A stretch of 64,000 bases of DNA, taken from positions 17,576,501 through 17,640,500 of the forward strand of contig CM042541.1 in assembly GCA_023630585.1 (NCBI GenBank), in the 5' to 3' direction. A program made the position numbers and the translations under genes. The DNA comes from Cranoglanis bouderius (Eukaryota > Chordata > Actinopteri > Siluriformes > Cranoglanididae). The notes beneath the pieces are model-generated. The model ran no database searches. It had not been told where the DNA came from and saw only the letters and a list, made by a program, of their open reading frames with translations. The number at the start of each line of letters is the position of its first letter. Position 1 is the stretch's first letter. Shown here in pieces: positions 1-11,929 of this stretch.

Positions 1-797
1 ACAGTACCACTAGCCACACAGGCCTGTAACTATGAAAGTGTGGTTAAAGTAGCTTTTCATGAGCTTTACATGTTGTGACAGAGCAATCAAGACACAATTT
101 TGTGGAGGCGTCCATGCTTCTTTTTTTTTTTCTTTTTTACTTCATGGAAAAACCTCGAACGTCCCGAGGTGGGAAATAGCGTTATTACAACTTACACATT
201 ACTACTTGAGTGCAAGCTATTACTTCACAAATTTTGATAATAAGGTGTACATAGTAAATCCTCCAGCATTAAAAAAAAAAACATGCAAAAAATAATGCGA
301 TGCTTATGAATGTGTTATGAAGACCCAACCGGTTGAACCTACTTGCCCACCACAACTACAAATAAAAAATAATGCAGTCATGAATCTGCTTGTTCCAGGC
401 ACCCGGGCTACTGATTTGTCCACCCATGCAGTGTCAGACAGCTCATAGTGTGTAAGAGCAGAGCTTAGTAATGCACAGCAGAGCTGAGTAACCCTGTGTT
501 CACACTAACAAGCAACAAGTCGCTCATGTCGCCTGTACTGTGCCTCTTTTAGGGGACTTGCAACTGCTACTGTTGCCTATTGCATTGGGTTTTTTGTTTG
601 TTTGTTTGTTTGTTTTGCTTGTTTGTTTGTTTTTTAGTTCCAATGAGAGGTGATAGTAGCAACTTTATATACAGCTTCTACAGCTAACTAGGTAAACACA
701 AATTAAGTAATACATTAACAGTAAGAAATTTGATCGCTTGAGTTACGTTATATGATTCGTTTGGCAGATTAGAAAGGAAAGCTGACTGTACTAGCTA
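1..797. other. gria4 intron sequence, AT-rich
   Basis: No exon is visible. A (TTTG)n run lies near 588-638. The stretch should lie within the intron before the gria4 M4 exon, because the next recognisable coding sequence downstream on the plus strand is that exon. Confidence 0.6.
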
Positions 798-2159
798 CGG
801 TGGGGGGAAAAAGTATTTGATGTATGTTTGCCCACTGACAAAGAAATGATCAGTCTATAATTTTAATGGTAGGTGTATTTTAACAGTGAGAGACAGAATA
901 ACAACAAAAAATACAGAAAAACGCATTTCAAAAAAGTTATGAATTGATTTGCATTTTAATGAGGGAAATAAGTATTTGACCCCTTCGACTTAGTACTTGG
1001 TGGCAAAACCCTTGTTGGCAATCACAGAGGTCAGACGTTTCTTGTAGTTGGCCACCAGGTTTGCACACATCTCAGGAGGGATTTTGTGCCACTCCTCTTT
1101 GCAGATCCTCTCCAAGTCATTAAGGTCATTTTCAATGCCCTGGCTGAGGGAAGGAGGTTCTCACCCAAGATTTGATGGTACATGGCCCCGTCCATCGTCC
1201 CTTTGATGTGGTGAAGTTGTCCTGTCCCCTTAGCAGAAAAACACCCCCAAAGCATAATGTTCCCACCTCCATGCTTGACAGTGGGGATGGTGTTATGACT
1301 TGGGGTCATGGGCAGCATTCCTCCTCCTCCAAACACGGCGAGTTGAGTTGATGCCCAAGAGATCTGACCACAACACTTTCACCCAGTTCTCCTCTGAATC
1401 ATTCAGGCAAACTTCAGATGGGCCTGTACATGTGCTTTCCTGAGCAGGGGGACCTTGCGGGCGCTGCAGGATTTCAGTCCTTCATGGCGTAGTGTGTTAC
1501 CAATTGTTTTCTTGGTGACTATGGTCCCAGCTGCCCTGAAATCATTAACATGGTCCTCCCGTGTAGTTCTGGGCTGATTCCTCACCATTCTCATGATCAT
1601 TGAAACTCCACGAGGTGAGATCTTGCATGGAGCCCCAGACCGAGGGAGTCTGACAATTTCTAGCATTTGCGAATAATCGCACCAACTGTTGTCACCTTCT
1701 CACCAAGCTGCTTGGCGATGGTCTTGTAGCCCATTCCAGCCTTGTGTAGGTCTACAATCTTGTCCCTGACATCCTTGGACAGCTTTTTGGCCATGGTGGA
1801 GAGTTTGGAATCTGATTGATTGATTGCTTCTGTGGACAGGTGTCTTTTTACAGGTAACAAACTGAGATTAGGAGCACTCCCTTTAAGAGAGTGCTCCTAA
1901 TCTCAGCTCATTACCTGTGTAAAAGACACCTGGGAGCCAGAAATCTTGCTGATTGACAGGGGACCAAATACTTATTTCCCTCATTAAAATGCAAATCAAT
2001 TTATAACTTTTTTGAAATGCGTTTTTCTGGATTTTTTTGTTGTTATTCTGTCTCTCACTATTAAAATATACCTACCATTAAAATTATAGACTGATCATTT
2101 CTTTGTCAGTGGGCAAACGTACAAAATCAGCAGGGGATCAAATACTTTTTCCCCCACTG
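798..2159 (-). mobile_element. Tc1-like DNA transposon, defective
   Basis: The ends are long imperfect inverted repeats of about 200 bp. The left end begins CGGTGGGGGGAAAAAG and the right end reads CAGTGGGGG on the other strand; each is flanked by TA (796-797, 2160-2161), the usual Tc1/mariner target duplication. An internal 18-bp inverted repeat (1862-1905, arms CTGAGATTAGGAGCACTC) lies just upstream of the transposase start. The copy sits in a gria4 intron and cannot be active, because its transposase is broken. Confidence 0.9.
1031..1794 (-). pseudogene. Tc1 transposase remnant
   Basis: The likely start is the ATG at 1794 (MAKKLSKDVRD), followed by the N-terminal helix-turn-helix (GYKTIAKQLGEKVTTVGAIIRK). 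The second segment, in another frame, contains LPRSGAPCKISPRG and RTTREDHVND (second HTH/linker). The third has VKHGGGNIMLWGCFSAKGTG and MDGAMYHQILGENLLPSA. The block carrying the second catalytic Asp and the Glu is missing, as the sequence passes from the NLLPSA region straight into the C-terminal part. Frameshifts and this deletion make it a dead copy. Confidence 0.88.
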
Positions 2160-2161
2160 TA

Positions 2162-2875
2162 TATACACTCACCAGATTACATTCATACACTCATCGACAA
2201 TCTCTGCTACTCCCTTCCAAGCTTTATTTTTACTCAAAATGTCTCTATACGCATTTAATGAGAGGTCGTACATGACAAGGTATGACATTTGGAATCACGG
2301 ATAAACGTTTTCCTTCCATTATTTGTACGTCAAACAGTAAATGGGAAACAATTGCAAGTAGGAGCTAAGGTTGTGCGTGGAGAACTTAAGAAACATCAGA
2401 CCACATGCACCAGAGGATTGATGTAAGGAATCATTCTAGCCAGTTGTTTGGATATACCATGTCATGTAGCTTGGTAGCGTGAACGCAGGGTAATTCTGCT
2501 CTGATTGCTCCAGGTTAAACTGCAGTCAAAGGATTGATGCCTGATTAGAATAAACAGATAACAGCTATATATATAACAGATAAAAGCTAAATAAGTATTA
2601 AAAGGATGCAAATAGAGTAGTCTGGAGACACATCGTAGTAGTGAGAATATATTTATGTATGCATTATAGATGTGTGTGTATGTGTGTGGGTGGGTGTGTT
2701 TGTTAGAAAATGTGTGTGATAGAGCAAAAGAGATATAGAATGCAGTGTTGTAGTAATCATAACTTTGAGTGAGTAGACTTGTGATTCGTGAGTGAATGTC
2801 TGTGTTGTGATTTATCTTTTCCTTTACACATATTTCATCTTTCTAACTGTGTCCCCTCCATCCTCCCGCCTCCAG
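2162..2875. other. gria4 intron before the M4 exon
   Basis: No coding signal is seen. It contains GT-rich simple sequence near 2670-2715 and ends in a pyrimidine tract (CCTCCATCCTCCCGCCTCCAG) that forms the acceptor of the next exon. Confidence 0.6.
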
Positions 2876-3184
2876 GACAAGAGCTCGCAGGCCCTGAGCC
2901 TCAGTAACGTGGCTGGGGTCTTCTACATCCTGGTCGGGGGGCTGGGCCTGGCCATGCTGGTGGCCCTCATCGAGTTCTGCTACAAGTCGCGAAATGAGGC
3001 CAAGAGAATGAAGGTGGACGCGCCTGAACGCCAAACCCCTCCCTCTCCCGCCCCTGTCCCAAGCCCCACCCTTGTCCCTAGCCCCCGCCCCACTCCTCAG
3101 CCTAGCCCCACCCACAGCACCCAGAGCTTAGCCACATATAGAGAGGGTTACAACGTCTACGGGACTGATGGCGTAGAGATGTAG
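2876..3184 (+). CDS. gria4: AMPA receptor GluA4, M4 exon with short read-through C-tail
   Basis: GRIA4 is a ligand-gated cation channel subunit at excitatory synapses. The exon begins after a CCTCCAG acceptor and encodes DKSSQALSLSNVAG, then the fourth membrane segment (GVFYILVGGLGLAMLVALIEF) and CYKSRNEAKRMK. There it meets a GT donor (AAG|GTGGAC, 3013/3014). Splicing from that donor joins the long tail at 5937. Without splicing the frame stays open for 56 more codons and ends LATYREGYNVYGTDGVEM, matching the short GluA2/3/4c-type tails. The middle of this tail is a Pro-Ser-rich stretch (about residues 56-85 of the exon product) that is longer than I recall in mammals. The last three residues VEM fit a type II PDZ ligand. 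The earlier exons lie left of the window. The DKSSQALS junction has one residue more than I recall in the human protein. Confidence 0.93.
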   Translation, partial: DKSSQALSLSNVAGVFYILVGGLGLAMLVALIEFCYKSRNEAKRMKVDAPERQTPPSPAPVPSPTLVPSPRPTPQPSPTHSTQSLATYREGYNVYGTDGVEM

Positions 3185-4277
3185 GCGCTCAGGCGTACGT
3201 AGGTGTCCCGTCGTTGTAAGTGGAGCTCATCTGTAACGCCACAGTAACGCTTGCCGTGTTGAGCGTGTGGTAAAGCCTGCTTGTGTCTGTGCCGTCCTCA
3301 TTTCCGTTCCGTGTAATCCAAGTGGAGACGTCTGCATTTGCACATGTTATTGTACCCAAAATGGAGGCACTTGCCCTGCATAGATCATAGGGCTGTCAGA
3401 TTACATCTTTTTTTTTTAATTAGAAAAAAATTTAATTAGCATTCAAATTATAATGAAATAATTTAGTATCGAATGCAATTAAATATTATTTACTATTTTT
3501 TTCTACCACAGCAAGCATTAGCGTTAGCATTAGTGCTACCATGTGTTCATATTATAAAACTCTGTAAAAATAGTCTCGGAGGCACCATCATAATTTTATC
3601 CTTAAACCTTAATGTTTCAGATTTGCTTTTTGTTTATTTTCACATAGTACATTTTTAAAATCGCTTGATACTACAACCTCTCCAACACAGTTGTTAAGCT
3701 CTTTCATGCAATCTCTCTTTCAGCACATACATTTTAATGAAAACAGTTGTGTATATAATGTGCCAAATAATGCACTTATTTAGTACCATTTTAAAGGGTC
3801 ATTTAACCAACAAGTTTAGGTATGGCATGTATCAATAGAGTTTATGTGACTAAAAGTACAAAATTGAATCTTAGAAATTAAAATCTGCATTTTTTTTCGA
3901 GTAGAAATCAAAAAGAGAAATTAATTCCAACAGTCTTACTGCAGAGTAATTTTTTTTTAAACAAAAAAAAAAAAAAAAAAACAACAGAAAAACACTTTAC
4001 TAGAACAAAAACAACTGACATGATCATGTCAAAAACATGTCTATATGTAATATGTTTATTTCCACTGGCATACTCAGTGTCATGTTATCACGGTTTCAAT
4101 ATTAGTAATAGTAATAGTGACAGCTGTTATTATATTTGGTGGCATGGCAGCTTGACACGTTATGTGTTTTTTTTTTGTTAGGATGTATGGTATTATAGCT
4201 CACTAGAGCAGTATTAAAGATTATTAACTTGACATAATGTGTTGTCATACAAATGCTAGTCATGCAAGCCAGACCTT
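3185..4277. other. gria4 final intron or 3' UTR of the short isoform
   Basis: AT-rich and non-coding. If the short tail is used, the first part is its 3' UTR; otherwise it is intron. It includes a poly-A run near 3963-3980 and no exon that I can recognise. Confidence 0.55.
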
Positions 4278-5055
4278 TACGGTGCCAAAAGTATTGAAAG
4301 CATCTTTTCAAGAAACAAACAAAAATATACAATGAGAGAAGAAAAACTGAAAACAGTGACTCTGGCAAAAATGTAACATCAAATAAACAGCATTCTTTGT
4401 TAACAGTTAACAGCTTCCTTTTCGCTAATCACAGTTTATGAATGCACTGCCAGAGTTTTTGTTTACGCTTTCAGAGTTTTTGTTTACTCTCCGCAAGTTT
4501 ACGTTTGCCATTCTGGCACAAATCTCGTGTGGGCGGGGCTTAACAGCGATTTACTCTCATTGGCTAGTGAGATTTGGATCGGCAGTTCCCTGACCAGGAG
4601 GTAGAGACTTCAATGGTGCGAATTTTGGAGAGCGTTCTGGATGAGGTTCTCTGTATAGTTATAGTGTTTGTACTTTGTAGTGGAAATTACTTACTTACTT
4701 AGTCAATATATTATTTCGTAATTAATATTTCAGGTTTGGGTAGTCTCATACAACTATTTTTTTTAGATGAGCTCTCAGGAGTGCCTCTACTTCCGGGTCA
4801 TGGAGCTGTAAATCGCTGTTAAGCCCCACCCACATGAGAGGTTTGTGCCAGAATGGCGAACATAAACTTGAAAGCGTAAATGAAAACTCTGGCAGCGCAT
4901 TCATAAACTGTTAACAAAGAATGTTGTTTATTTGAAGACCATGTTCAATTTTTACCACTGAGTTCACTGTTTTCAGTTTCTGAGTGTTTTTCTTCTTTCT
5001 CACTGTATATTTTTGTTCATTTCTTGAAAAGTTACGTTCAATACTTTTGGCACAA
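4278..5055. repeat. Foldback element with ~270-bp inverted arms
   Basis: The left arm (about 4278-4555) is the near reverse complement of the right arm (about 4808-5055). Shared blocks include CTGTTAACAAAGAATG, GCCAGAATGGC, AATCGCTGTTAAGCCCC and CAATACTTTTGGCAC. About 250 bp of unrelated sequence separates the arms. The left arm has an internal duplication of the AGAGTTTTTGTTTAC block. No ORF is present, so it is a non-autonomous DNA element or MITE; its family was not recognised. Confidence 0.8.
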
Positions 5056-5936
5056 ATTTAATTTGATAGATCTTTAGGAATGTAACCTGGTCTGGTACTG
5101 TTGCCACTAAACATGGCCAAGACACACCTAAGCAATTCAGAAGCCTGTGTCCAAGAAAAGTTTGCAAAGTTTATTGGCTGGAGCTTCTAAGACTGAGACT
5201 ATACTACAATATTATAGTAATTACAGTACTCATAGCAAAAAAATAAAATAAAATTAGCATGTGTAACAAACTAACATGGCATTATACATTATAACAGCAT
5301 GTCCCAGTAACATGACAGTCTATTCTCACCGGATATCTGTCATGACAACTCATGACTGCATATGACATCTGCCAAGACCATGTCAGTTTGTAATGCAATG
5401 TTGCCAGGCAACCTCATATGACATCAAGCGTTCTCAAGCACAACTCTCAGTGAAGCACAAGCACATCTTTGAGCAAAAATTAGAAGCCTTAATTAATAAT
5501 CTGTGCTGCTGTTACTATGTAACCATGCTGGAATGTAACCATGACGATTATCAATATAATCAAAACACCTCAGGATAGGCCTATATTAAACATCTCACTA
5601 CACCAGAGGAAAAAATTATAAATAACATGGATGTCAGAAACGCAGAAAAATTAATTAATTGACAATTATTGTTTTTGTTTACATTGTTTTCTGATGTTGG
5701 GACGCTTTATTGAGCGTCATTTTTTACGTAAGCTCTGCAGGGCTCGGCCAGACGCATTTGAGACGCTTCATCGCTCAATTGTGTTTAAATCTGCTGTTTT
5801 GTCCGTGCTTGCTAATAATGTGTGCTCACAACATAACCTTTAAATGCTCCTTTTTTTCTCTCGATAAATCTGTGGGCTCATTTTCTCTCTCTCTCTCTGT
5901 CTGTGTTTCTGCGTTTTCTTTCATTTCCTAATACAG
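5056..5936. other. gria4 final intron, distal part
   Basis: No coding signal until a long pyrimidine tract (CTCTCTCTCTCTCTGTCTG) leads to the CTAATACAG acceptor at 5936. Confidence 0.6.
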
Positions 5937-6101
5937 CTGACCTTCACCGAAGCCATGCGGAACAAGGCTCGGCTGTCGATCACGGGCAGCGTGGGCGAGA
6001 ACGGCCGTGTCCTGACCCCTGACTGCCCGAAGGCCGTGCACGCCGGCCCCTCCCTGCGTCAGAGCTCCGGACTGGCTCTAGTCTCATCCGACCTGCCGTG
6101 A
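5937..6101 (+). CDS. gria4: AMPA receptor GluA4, long C-terminal tail exon
   Basis: This last coding exon follows the ATACAG acceptor and is in phase with the donor at 3013. It encodes 54 residues starting LTFTEAMRNKARLSITGSVG, then ENGRVLTPDCPKAVH, and ends SSDLP before TGA (6099-6101). This is the characteristic long cytoplasmic tail of GluA4, including the RxSITGSVG phosphorylation region, and it separates gria4 from gria2 and gria3. In mammals this tail binds 4.1-family and trafficking proteins. Together with the read-through tail at 3014-3184 it gives two alternative C-termini. Confidence 0.94.
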   Translation: MTFTEAMRNKARLSITGSVGENGRVLTPDCPKAVHAGPSLRQSSGLALVSSDLP

Positions 6102-6740
6102 AGACCAAAAACTTTCAAGTGCCTTAAATCCCACCGACCCACAAATCAAACCAACAGCTCCGATCACAATCCGAAGGATAAACCCGAGGGCCCACTTCAG
6201 TTGCTCCATATGCTGTACGGAAAAGGACTCGAAATTCCACTGTGTGGCCGTGATGAGATGTGTTCTGCCCAGCTGCTGAGAGGTGTGCGCTTGACACCTG
6301 TGTTAAGAACTTGCGCTCAAGCGGAGCAAAGATGACCAGAGGACCAGAAAACTGTCATTCAGAAACACACCCAGAACTTTTGGGGCAAAACTAAAGCAGA
6401 GACATAAATATCAATTCAATATTGATAACTAAAATGGGTCATGCAGGAGGTTTTCAGCTGTAACATGAATAAAAATAACAATTCAAACAGTATTAACGAT
6501 AAATACGTACTAAAAAACTGTGAAGAGTTCGTGTATATTCTAAAATCATAACTAAAGAAATTATTTACACTGCTTTGTAAATAGAACTAAAGACTGTACA
6601 CACTCGCTTGCTTTTTAAACATGTGTAAATAGCCAATTCTGTCGTGGACAAGAGTATAAATCTCTCTTTTTTTATTTTCTCCTAGTTAGAAAAATGCAAT
6701 AAATGATAGAAAATTGTAAAGAAATAAAAAATGATTTATT
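6102..6740 (+). other. gria4 3' UTR, putative
   Basis: AT-rich non-coding sequence follows the stop codon. Candidate poly(A) signals AATAAA lie near 6699 and 6723. The end is inferred. Confidence 0.5.
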
Positions 6741-7425
6741 TATATAGACATACAGTATATAAAACTCTATAAACTGAATTCAACGGGCATGTTATCAACA
6801 CTGACTACGTCCTCAAGCCGACACTCGGGGAAAGGCAGTTTTAAGGTATATCTAAATAAACGCCCATCCTCGACGCCATGCCCTGCTTACTCACTGTGCT
6901 GTTGTAGACCATGGACCTTTATAGACTGTTTTATTTTCCTCAGAAACAGACTTTATTTTGGTTGATTCGTATATTTAAAAAAAAAAAAAAAAAAGGTTCA
7001 CATCAGGTTGAAATTTCCGTATTTGCCTCCGAGCAGCCGTGTGCTTATGAATCAGACGAGACAATGAGTGGGTGGATCCTTTTCAGAAATTGAACTAGGT
7101 AGAAAAGATGGTGAAGACGAGAGCCATGGTCAGAGCCTATCTTTGGCCTTTTCTACAAAAACACTGTGTGACCTCAACCAGGCCTTGAGCAAGTTCTCGT
7201 CCAGAACCTGTAGCAGTGGAGTTGTCCCAAGACCATCAAGTGAATATGTCCATGCTGGATTTAACTGGACATTTGGACATAAAGGACGTCCTCTATGCTT
7301 CAGGGCACCAAAATGGGACACAGAGTGCTCAACTAATTCCTGCTCAAAGCTGGCATTTTACCTTAGAAAGTGCAATTTCAGGTCTCCTAAAGGTCTCAAC
7401 CACACCTACACCTCGTCTCTCACTA

Positions 7426-7427
<2 letters not shown>

Positions 7428-7494
<67 letters not shown>
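7428..7494. repeat. (CT)n microsatellite
   Basis: About 33 uninterrupted CT units. Confidence 0.97.
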
Positions 7495-7498
<4 letters not shown>

Positions 7499-7906
7499 CT
7501 CTGACAGACACAGTGTAGTCCTAAATCTTGAAAATGTATTCCCTCAAAAAAAAAAAATTACAAATTCAAGTTGAAATGAAAGTGTGACATCAAATTAAGT
7601 ATCACAAGGTTTTTTTTTTTATGATCATAACTATTTTTACAATTTGCAATTTGTAGCCTATCCTTGATATATTCACAGACAGATCAAACATTTAATTGTT
7701 GCAAACATATTCAACAAAAGTACGTTTCTGTTGGCGTGTTCATGAGTGAAAGGTTTTCACTTCTTTCTGAACTGTAGAGTTGTGTTTCTGAATAAAATGC
7801 ACCCAATTAGGCAAAATGCAATTTTCCTTTCAAATGTAGTAGGCTAGACGTTCCAGTTGAAAAAAAAAAAGCTACCTACTGTTACAAGCAACTACAAGCT
7901 ACCTGC

Positions 7907-7949
7907 ACACACACACACACACACATACACACACACACACACACACACA
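7907..7949. repeat. (CA)n microsatellite
   Basis: CA repeat with one TA interruption. Confidence 0.95.
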
Positions 7950-8206
7950 GACACGCAAATAAGATACAGCTGCCCTGCTACGCAGTGAGGATTGTGTTAC
8001 ACTGATCTTTGCTCTGTAGCTCTGTAAAGTTCAAATGAATCCGGTGTTATCCGTCATCAATTGTAAATATTTATTTGGATCATTTTTTTTAGTAAAATAC
8101 TAATGCCAAAAAATTGCCTTTGAGTCCTTTTTTTAGAAATTGGTTGAAATCAGATTACTGTAATAAGTCAGTCTGTAATGCAGAATAAGTCAATCTGTAA
8201 TGTACA

Positions 8207-8345
8207 CTCACCATCCACTTTATTAGGAACACCTGTACACCTGCACATTCATGCAGTTATCTAATTAGCCAATCATGTGGCAGCAGCACAATGCAAAAAA
8301 TCATGCAGATACAGGTCAAGAGCTTCAGATAATATTCACATCAAA
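8207..8345. mobile_element. End fragment of a fish TIR transposon (TTATTAGGAACACC family)
   Basis: It begins TACACTCACCATCCACTTTA, then TTATTAGGAACACCTG, followed by GCCAATCATGTGGCAGCAGC and ATCATGCAGATACAGGTCA. I recognise this from memory as the terminus of a DNA transposon common in fish. An internal fragment of the same family appears to lie near 49380-49540. Confidence 0.6.
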
Positions 8346-8494
8346 CATCATAATGAAGAAAAATGTGATCTCTGGAACTTTGATAGTAAAGAGTGCTCCA
8401 TTTACACCTACATACTCATTTGAGTATCAGCATGATCCAAGATGCATTTAAAACATTGAAATCATATTATATGATAGCACTACTAATTTCCGGA

Positions 8495-9080
8495 GTCTGA
8501 TTAATCAGAAGGTGTTGATTGATTTTCTATAACAGCAGGTCTGACAGTAGTACAGCTGCAAATCACAGGTTTATATTAATACATTAGCGTTTCTATAGTA
8601 ACAGCTCATTCACAAGGACTCATGTGCCACCTGCTCACATAATCGAAATCTAATAATGAACAGATTAAAATGTTACGTTATTTAACAAAGAGAGACATGT
8701 AATTGTTGATATTCTCTGAGGAGGATATGGAAGGAGCCTCCAGTATCAGTGCTTTGTAACAGTCAGTAGGTTTTCCACCACAGGAAGGAAAGCTTTCAGC
8801 ACAGAGCATATTGATGTTTCTCAATAACATGACAAGCTGCATTCTTTTTGTCTTATTAATTTTAAGAGGAAGTCAGGGAATAACAAGAACTAATTTCTTT
8901 TGTGGCTATAAACAGATTTAAAAAAAAATACAATAAATAAGTCGTTGGCAACTTGCTATGGTATAAGAGGGGAAAATATCTCTACAGGATGTGCTGTTAT
9001 AGGAAAACAATCAACTGTTGGGTGGTAACAGTAACTCTGCTTTGCATCAGGCTGCATCCTGACAGCACACCTAGTTGTAT
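8495..9080. repeat. Interspersed TIR family, copy 1
   Basis: The left end reads GGTGTTGATTGATTTTCTAT followed by AACAGCAG. The right end near 8985-9050 reads GTGCTGTTATAGGAAAACAA and TCAACTG, which is roughly its reverse complement. The interior shares phrases with other copies in the window (CTGACAGTAGTACAGCTG, TTTGTAACAGTCAGTAGG). No protein-coding capacity. Confidence 0.7.
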
Positions 9081-9415
9081 TATGTACTTAATGCTTAAAC
9101 CATTTCAGAAGATGGTGCACAAAAGCAAATCTCATCCATCTCTCCAAGCCAGTGTTCACAACTAGCAACTATGACAGATATTGTAGTAGCATATTGATCA
9201 TCACTGAATACAATACTGTATTGAACAGGCCAAACAGATTAACCACCAGTACTTCCTCTAGGTTTAATGAAATCAAAAATGGTGTGATCAATAAGCAGTG
9301 TTATGAGCTCAGCATATTACATGCAGTCAGATTTTAAACCGGCTAACGAATGATGCATTTGACACACTTCAAATAAGATTTACTAAAAAAAAATGTGATT
9401 TCTAAAAATACAGTA

Positions 9416-10768
9416 CAGTGCTGTGAAAAAGTATTTGCCCCATCCTGATTTCTTCTGTTTTTTGTGTATATCTCATATTAAAGTGTTTCAGAAATTAAAA
9501 CAAAATCTAAGATAAAACAAAGGCAACCTGAGTAAACACAAAATACAGTTTTTAAATGATAATGTTATTTATTGAAGAAGAAAAAAAAGTTAGCCAATAC
9601 CAACTGGGCCTGTGTGAAAATGTATTTGCCCCCATATTTAGTAATTCCCCAAATCTATGAAAAAGCATTCAGAATGGGGTTCAGCTGGACTAGACGCAAC
9701 CAGGCCTGATTACTGCAAACCCTGTTCAATCATATCAACGCTTAAATAGAACTTTTTAAACAGCATGAAGTTGGTTAAAAGGTCTTACCCAGTAACACAC
9801 TATGCCAAAGTTTAAAGAAAATCCAGAAATGATGAGGAAGAAGGTGATTGAAATACATCGGTCTGGGAAGGATTACAAGGCTATTTCAAAGGCTCTGGGA
9901 CTCCAAAGGATCACAGTGAGAGCCATTGTCTCCAAATGGAAAAACTCAGTACGTAGTGAACCTTCCCAGAAGTGGCCGACCTTCCAAAATTCCTCCAAGA
10001 GAACAGCAACTACTCATCCAGGAAGTCACAAAAGAGCCAAGGACAACATCAAAGGACCTACAGGCCTCTCTTGCATCAATAAAGGTCACTGTTCATGACT
10101 CCACTTTCAGAAAGACACTGGGCAAAAATGGCATACATGGAGGAGTGTTGAGGTGAAAACCACTGCTAACCCAGAAGAACATTAAGACTTATCTGAATTT
10201 TGCCAAAACTGTCAAAAGTGTTTGTAAGACAGGGGTCCTGTTACATCTGGCATAAAACCAAATACAGAACATCATACCTATGGTCAAGCATGGTGGTGGA
10301 AGTGTGATGGTGTGGGGATGCTTCACGGCCTGGGCAACTTGCAGTAATTAAGGGAAACATGAATTCTACCAGAAAATCCTAAAGGAGAATATCCGGTCTT
10401 CAGTCTGTAAATTGAAACTCAAGTGCAACTGGATTATGCAGCAAGGCAATAATCCAAAGCATAGGAGTAAATCCTAATCCTAGAAGTAAGTGAAAGACTG
10501 ATCTCCAGTTATCAGAAGTGTTTGGTTGCAGTTATTACTGTGGCACACACACAAGTTTAAGGGGTCAATTAGTTTTTCACATGGGTGATAGGAGTTGAAT
10601 AACTTTTTTTGCTTCAATAAAAAATAAATAAATAAATAAAAACTATATTGTGTGTTTACTCAGGTTGCCTTTGCTTTATGATGTATTTTGTTTGAAGATC
10701 TAAAACTATTTAGTATGAGATATACACAAAAACAGAAGAAATCAGGATAATAGTTTTTCACAGCGCTG
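9416..10768 (+). mobile_element. Tc1-like DNA transposon, defective
   Basis: The left end (CAGTGCTGTGAAAAAGTATT) and the right end (reverse complement CAGCGCTGTGAAAAACTATT) form inverted repeats of over 100 bp that include ATTTCTTCTGTTTTTTGTGT. TA duplications flank both (9414-9415, 10769-10770). The transposase runs on the plus strand and is fragmented. Confidence 0.9.
9802..10470 (+). pseudogene. Tc1 transposase remnant
   Basis: It opens MPKFKENPEMMRKKVIEIHR with the first HTH (DYKAISKALGLQRITVRAIV). After a frameshift near 9950 it continues LPRSGRPSKIPPREQQLLIQ and EVTKEPRTTSKDLQASL. A later segment near 10278-10330 still reads VKHGGGSVMVWGCFTAW. The DDE core is degraded and no full frame survives. 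Confidence 0.87.
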
Positions 10769-10770
10769 TA

Positions 10771-11495
10771 TGTCTGCTAAAGGTGCTAGAGTATGTCTTA
10801 TGATCAATTCATATGGGATATAAGTAATCTCTGTATATGTATGTTTACCATATACACCTCATTTTAATGCAAACTGACTGTTTTGACCTTTATTATAAGT
10901 ACTTATTGTAGGGTTTGTGGTCACTTGAGCATTAGTAGGTCACATGGCTATAACATGTCTGTAGGCTGTACCTGTGCTAGGAAGTCAGTAACTTACCCAA
11001 AGTCCCCTCAAGTTTCGCTTCTCTGACACGTCCTTTAAAACATTGTCTGTTTTACTATTCTGCTTTTTTAAGCTCAGACATTACTTGGTTTTTGTTTGGT
11101 TGTGGCGGAAGATGCTAGAAAAGTGAAGACTGTATAAAAGAGGTCTTTTTTTGCTGAAAGAAAAGCACAAAATGCACTTTTTCCACCGGATGTAATGGAA
11201 CATCCGCCTTTGTTTTACCAATACGTCAGGTCGGACAGGAAATATATTACCTGGGATTATTTCTACTGCTCATTTTATAGAGGTAAAATACAGTGTCATC
11301 TTTCTAGATGTGTGCAAATACAGTGTGTACAAATTACTGTAACGTCTGAACATATCAAACTGATTTCTGAATCAGCCTGGATTTAGCAAAGAAGTTTCTC
11401 TGTGTCTTTGAGCTGTGAATACTTATCAGTAACACCCCTCTGGTGTCCGACCAGATGCCATCGGAATGATACAGGCGACACGACCCCCACCTTCA
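10771..11495. other. Intergenic, nothing recognised
   Basis: No conserved coding sequence or repeat was recognised. Confidence 0.5.
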
Positions 11496-11612
11496 GACAC
11501 ACACACACAAACACACACACACAAAGCACACACACGTGCGCACACACACACGTGCACACACACAAAGCTTACCTACACGCGCACGCATGTGCACACACAC
11601 ATGCACACACAC
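11496..11612. repeat. Imperfect (CA)n repeat
   Basis: CA units interrupted by AAGC, CGTG and GCGC blocks. Confidence 0.9.
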
Positions 11613-11929
11613 AATGGAAGAATCTCTTCTGAATGTAACATGTAATTATATGTAATTATTCGATGTCCAAATAGTGTGATGTTTTCCTATTTGCATATAC
11701 TGTGTGTTATGTAACATAACTATAATGATTTTAGATAGCTTAACTTAGGATATTATTTTAAATGTCTGTAACCATGACATGTAACCATGTAACCACCTGT
11801 AATATTCTTTATAAGTCCATCGAATTTGGTATGTAGTTAATCGCCTCGCGATACTCCGATCGCTTATGCATATCACTGTACAATGGGATACATTATTTCA
11901 TGCTTTTTCTTAATTCCATACGTAATACG

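Larger units (their letters stand above)
6741..8206. other. Intergenic, simple repeats only
   Basis: No gene seen. It holds a (CT)n tract at about 7428-7494, a (CA)n tract at about 7907-7949 and several A-runs. The reading frames through 7068-7574 are carried by the CT repeat and show no family resemblance. Confidence 0.6.
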
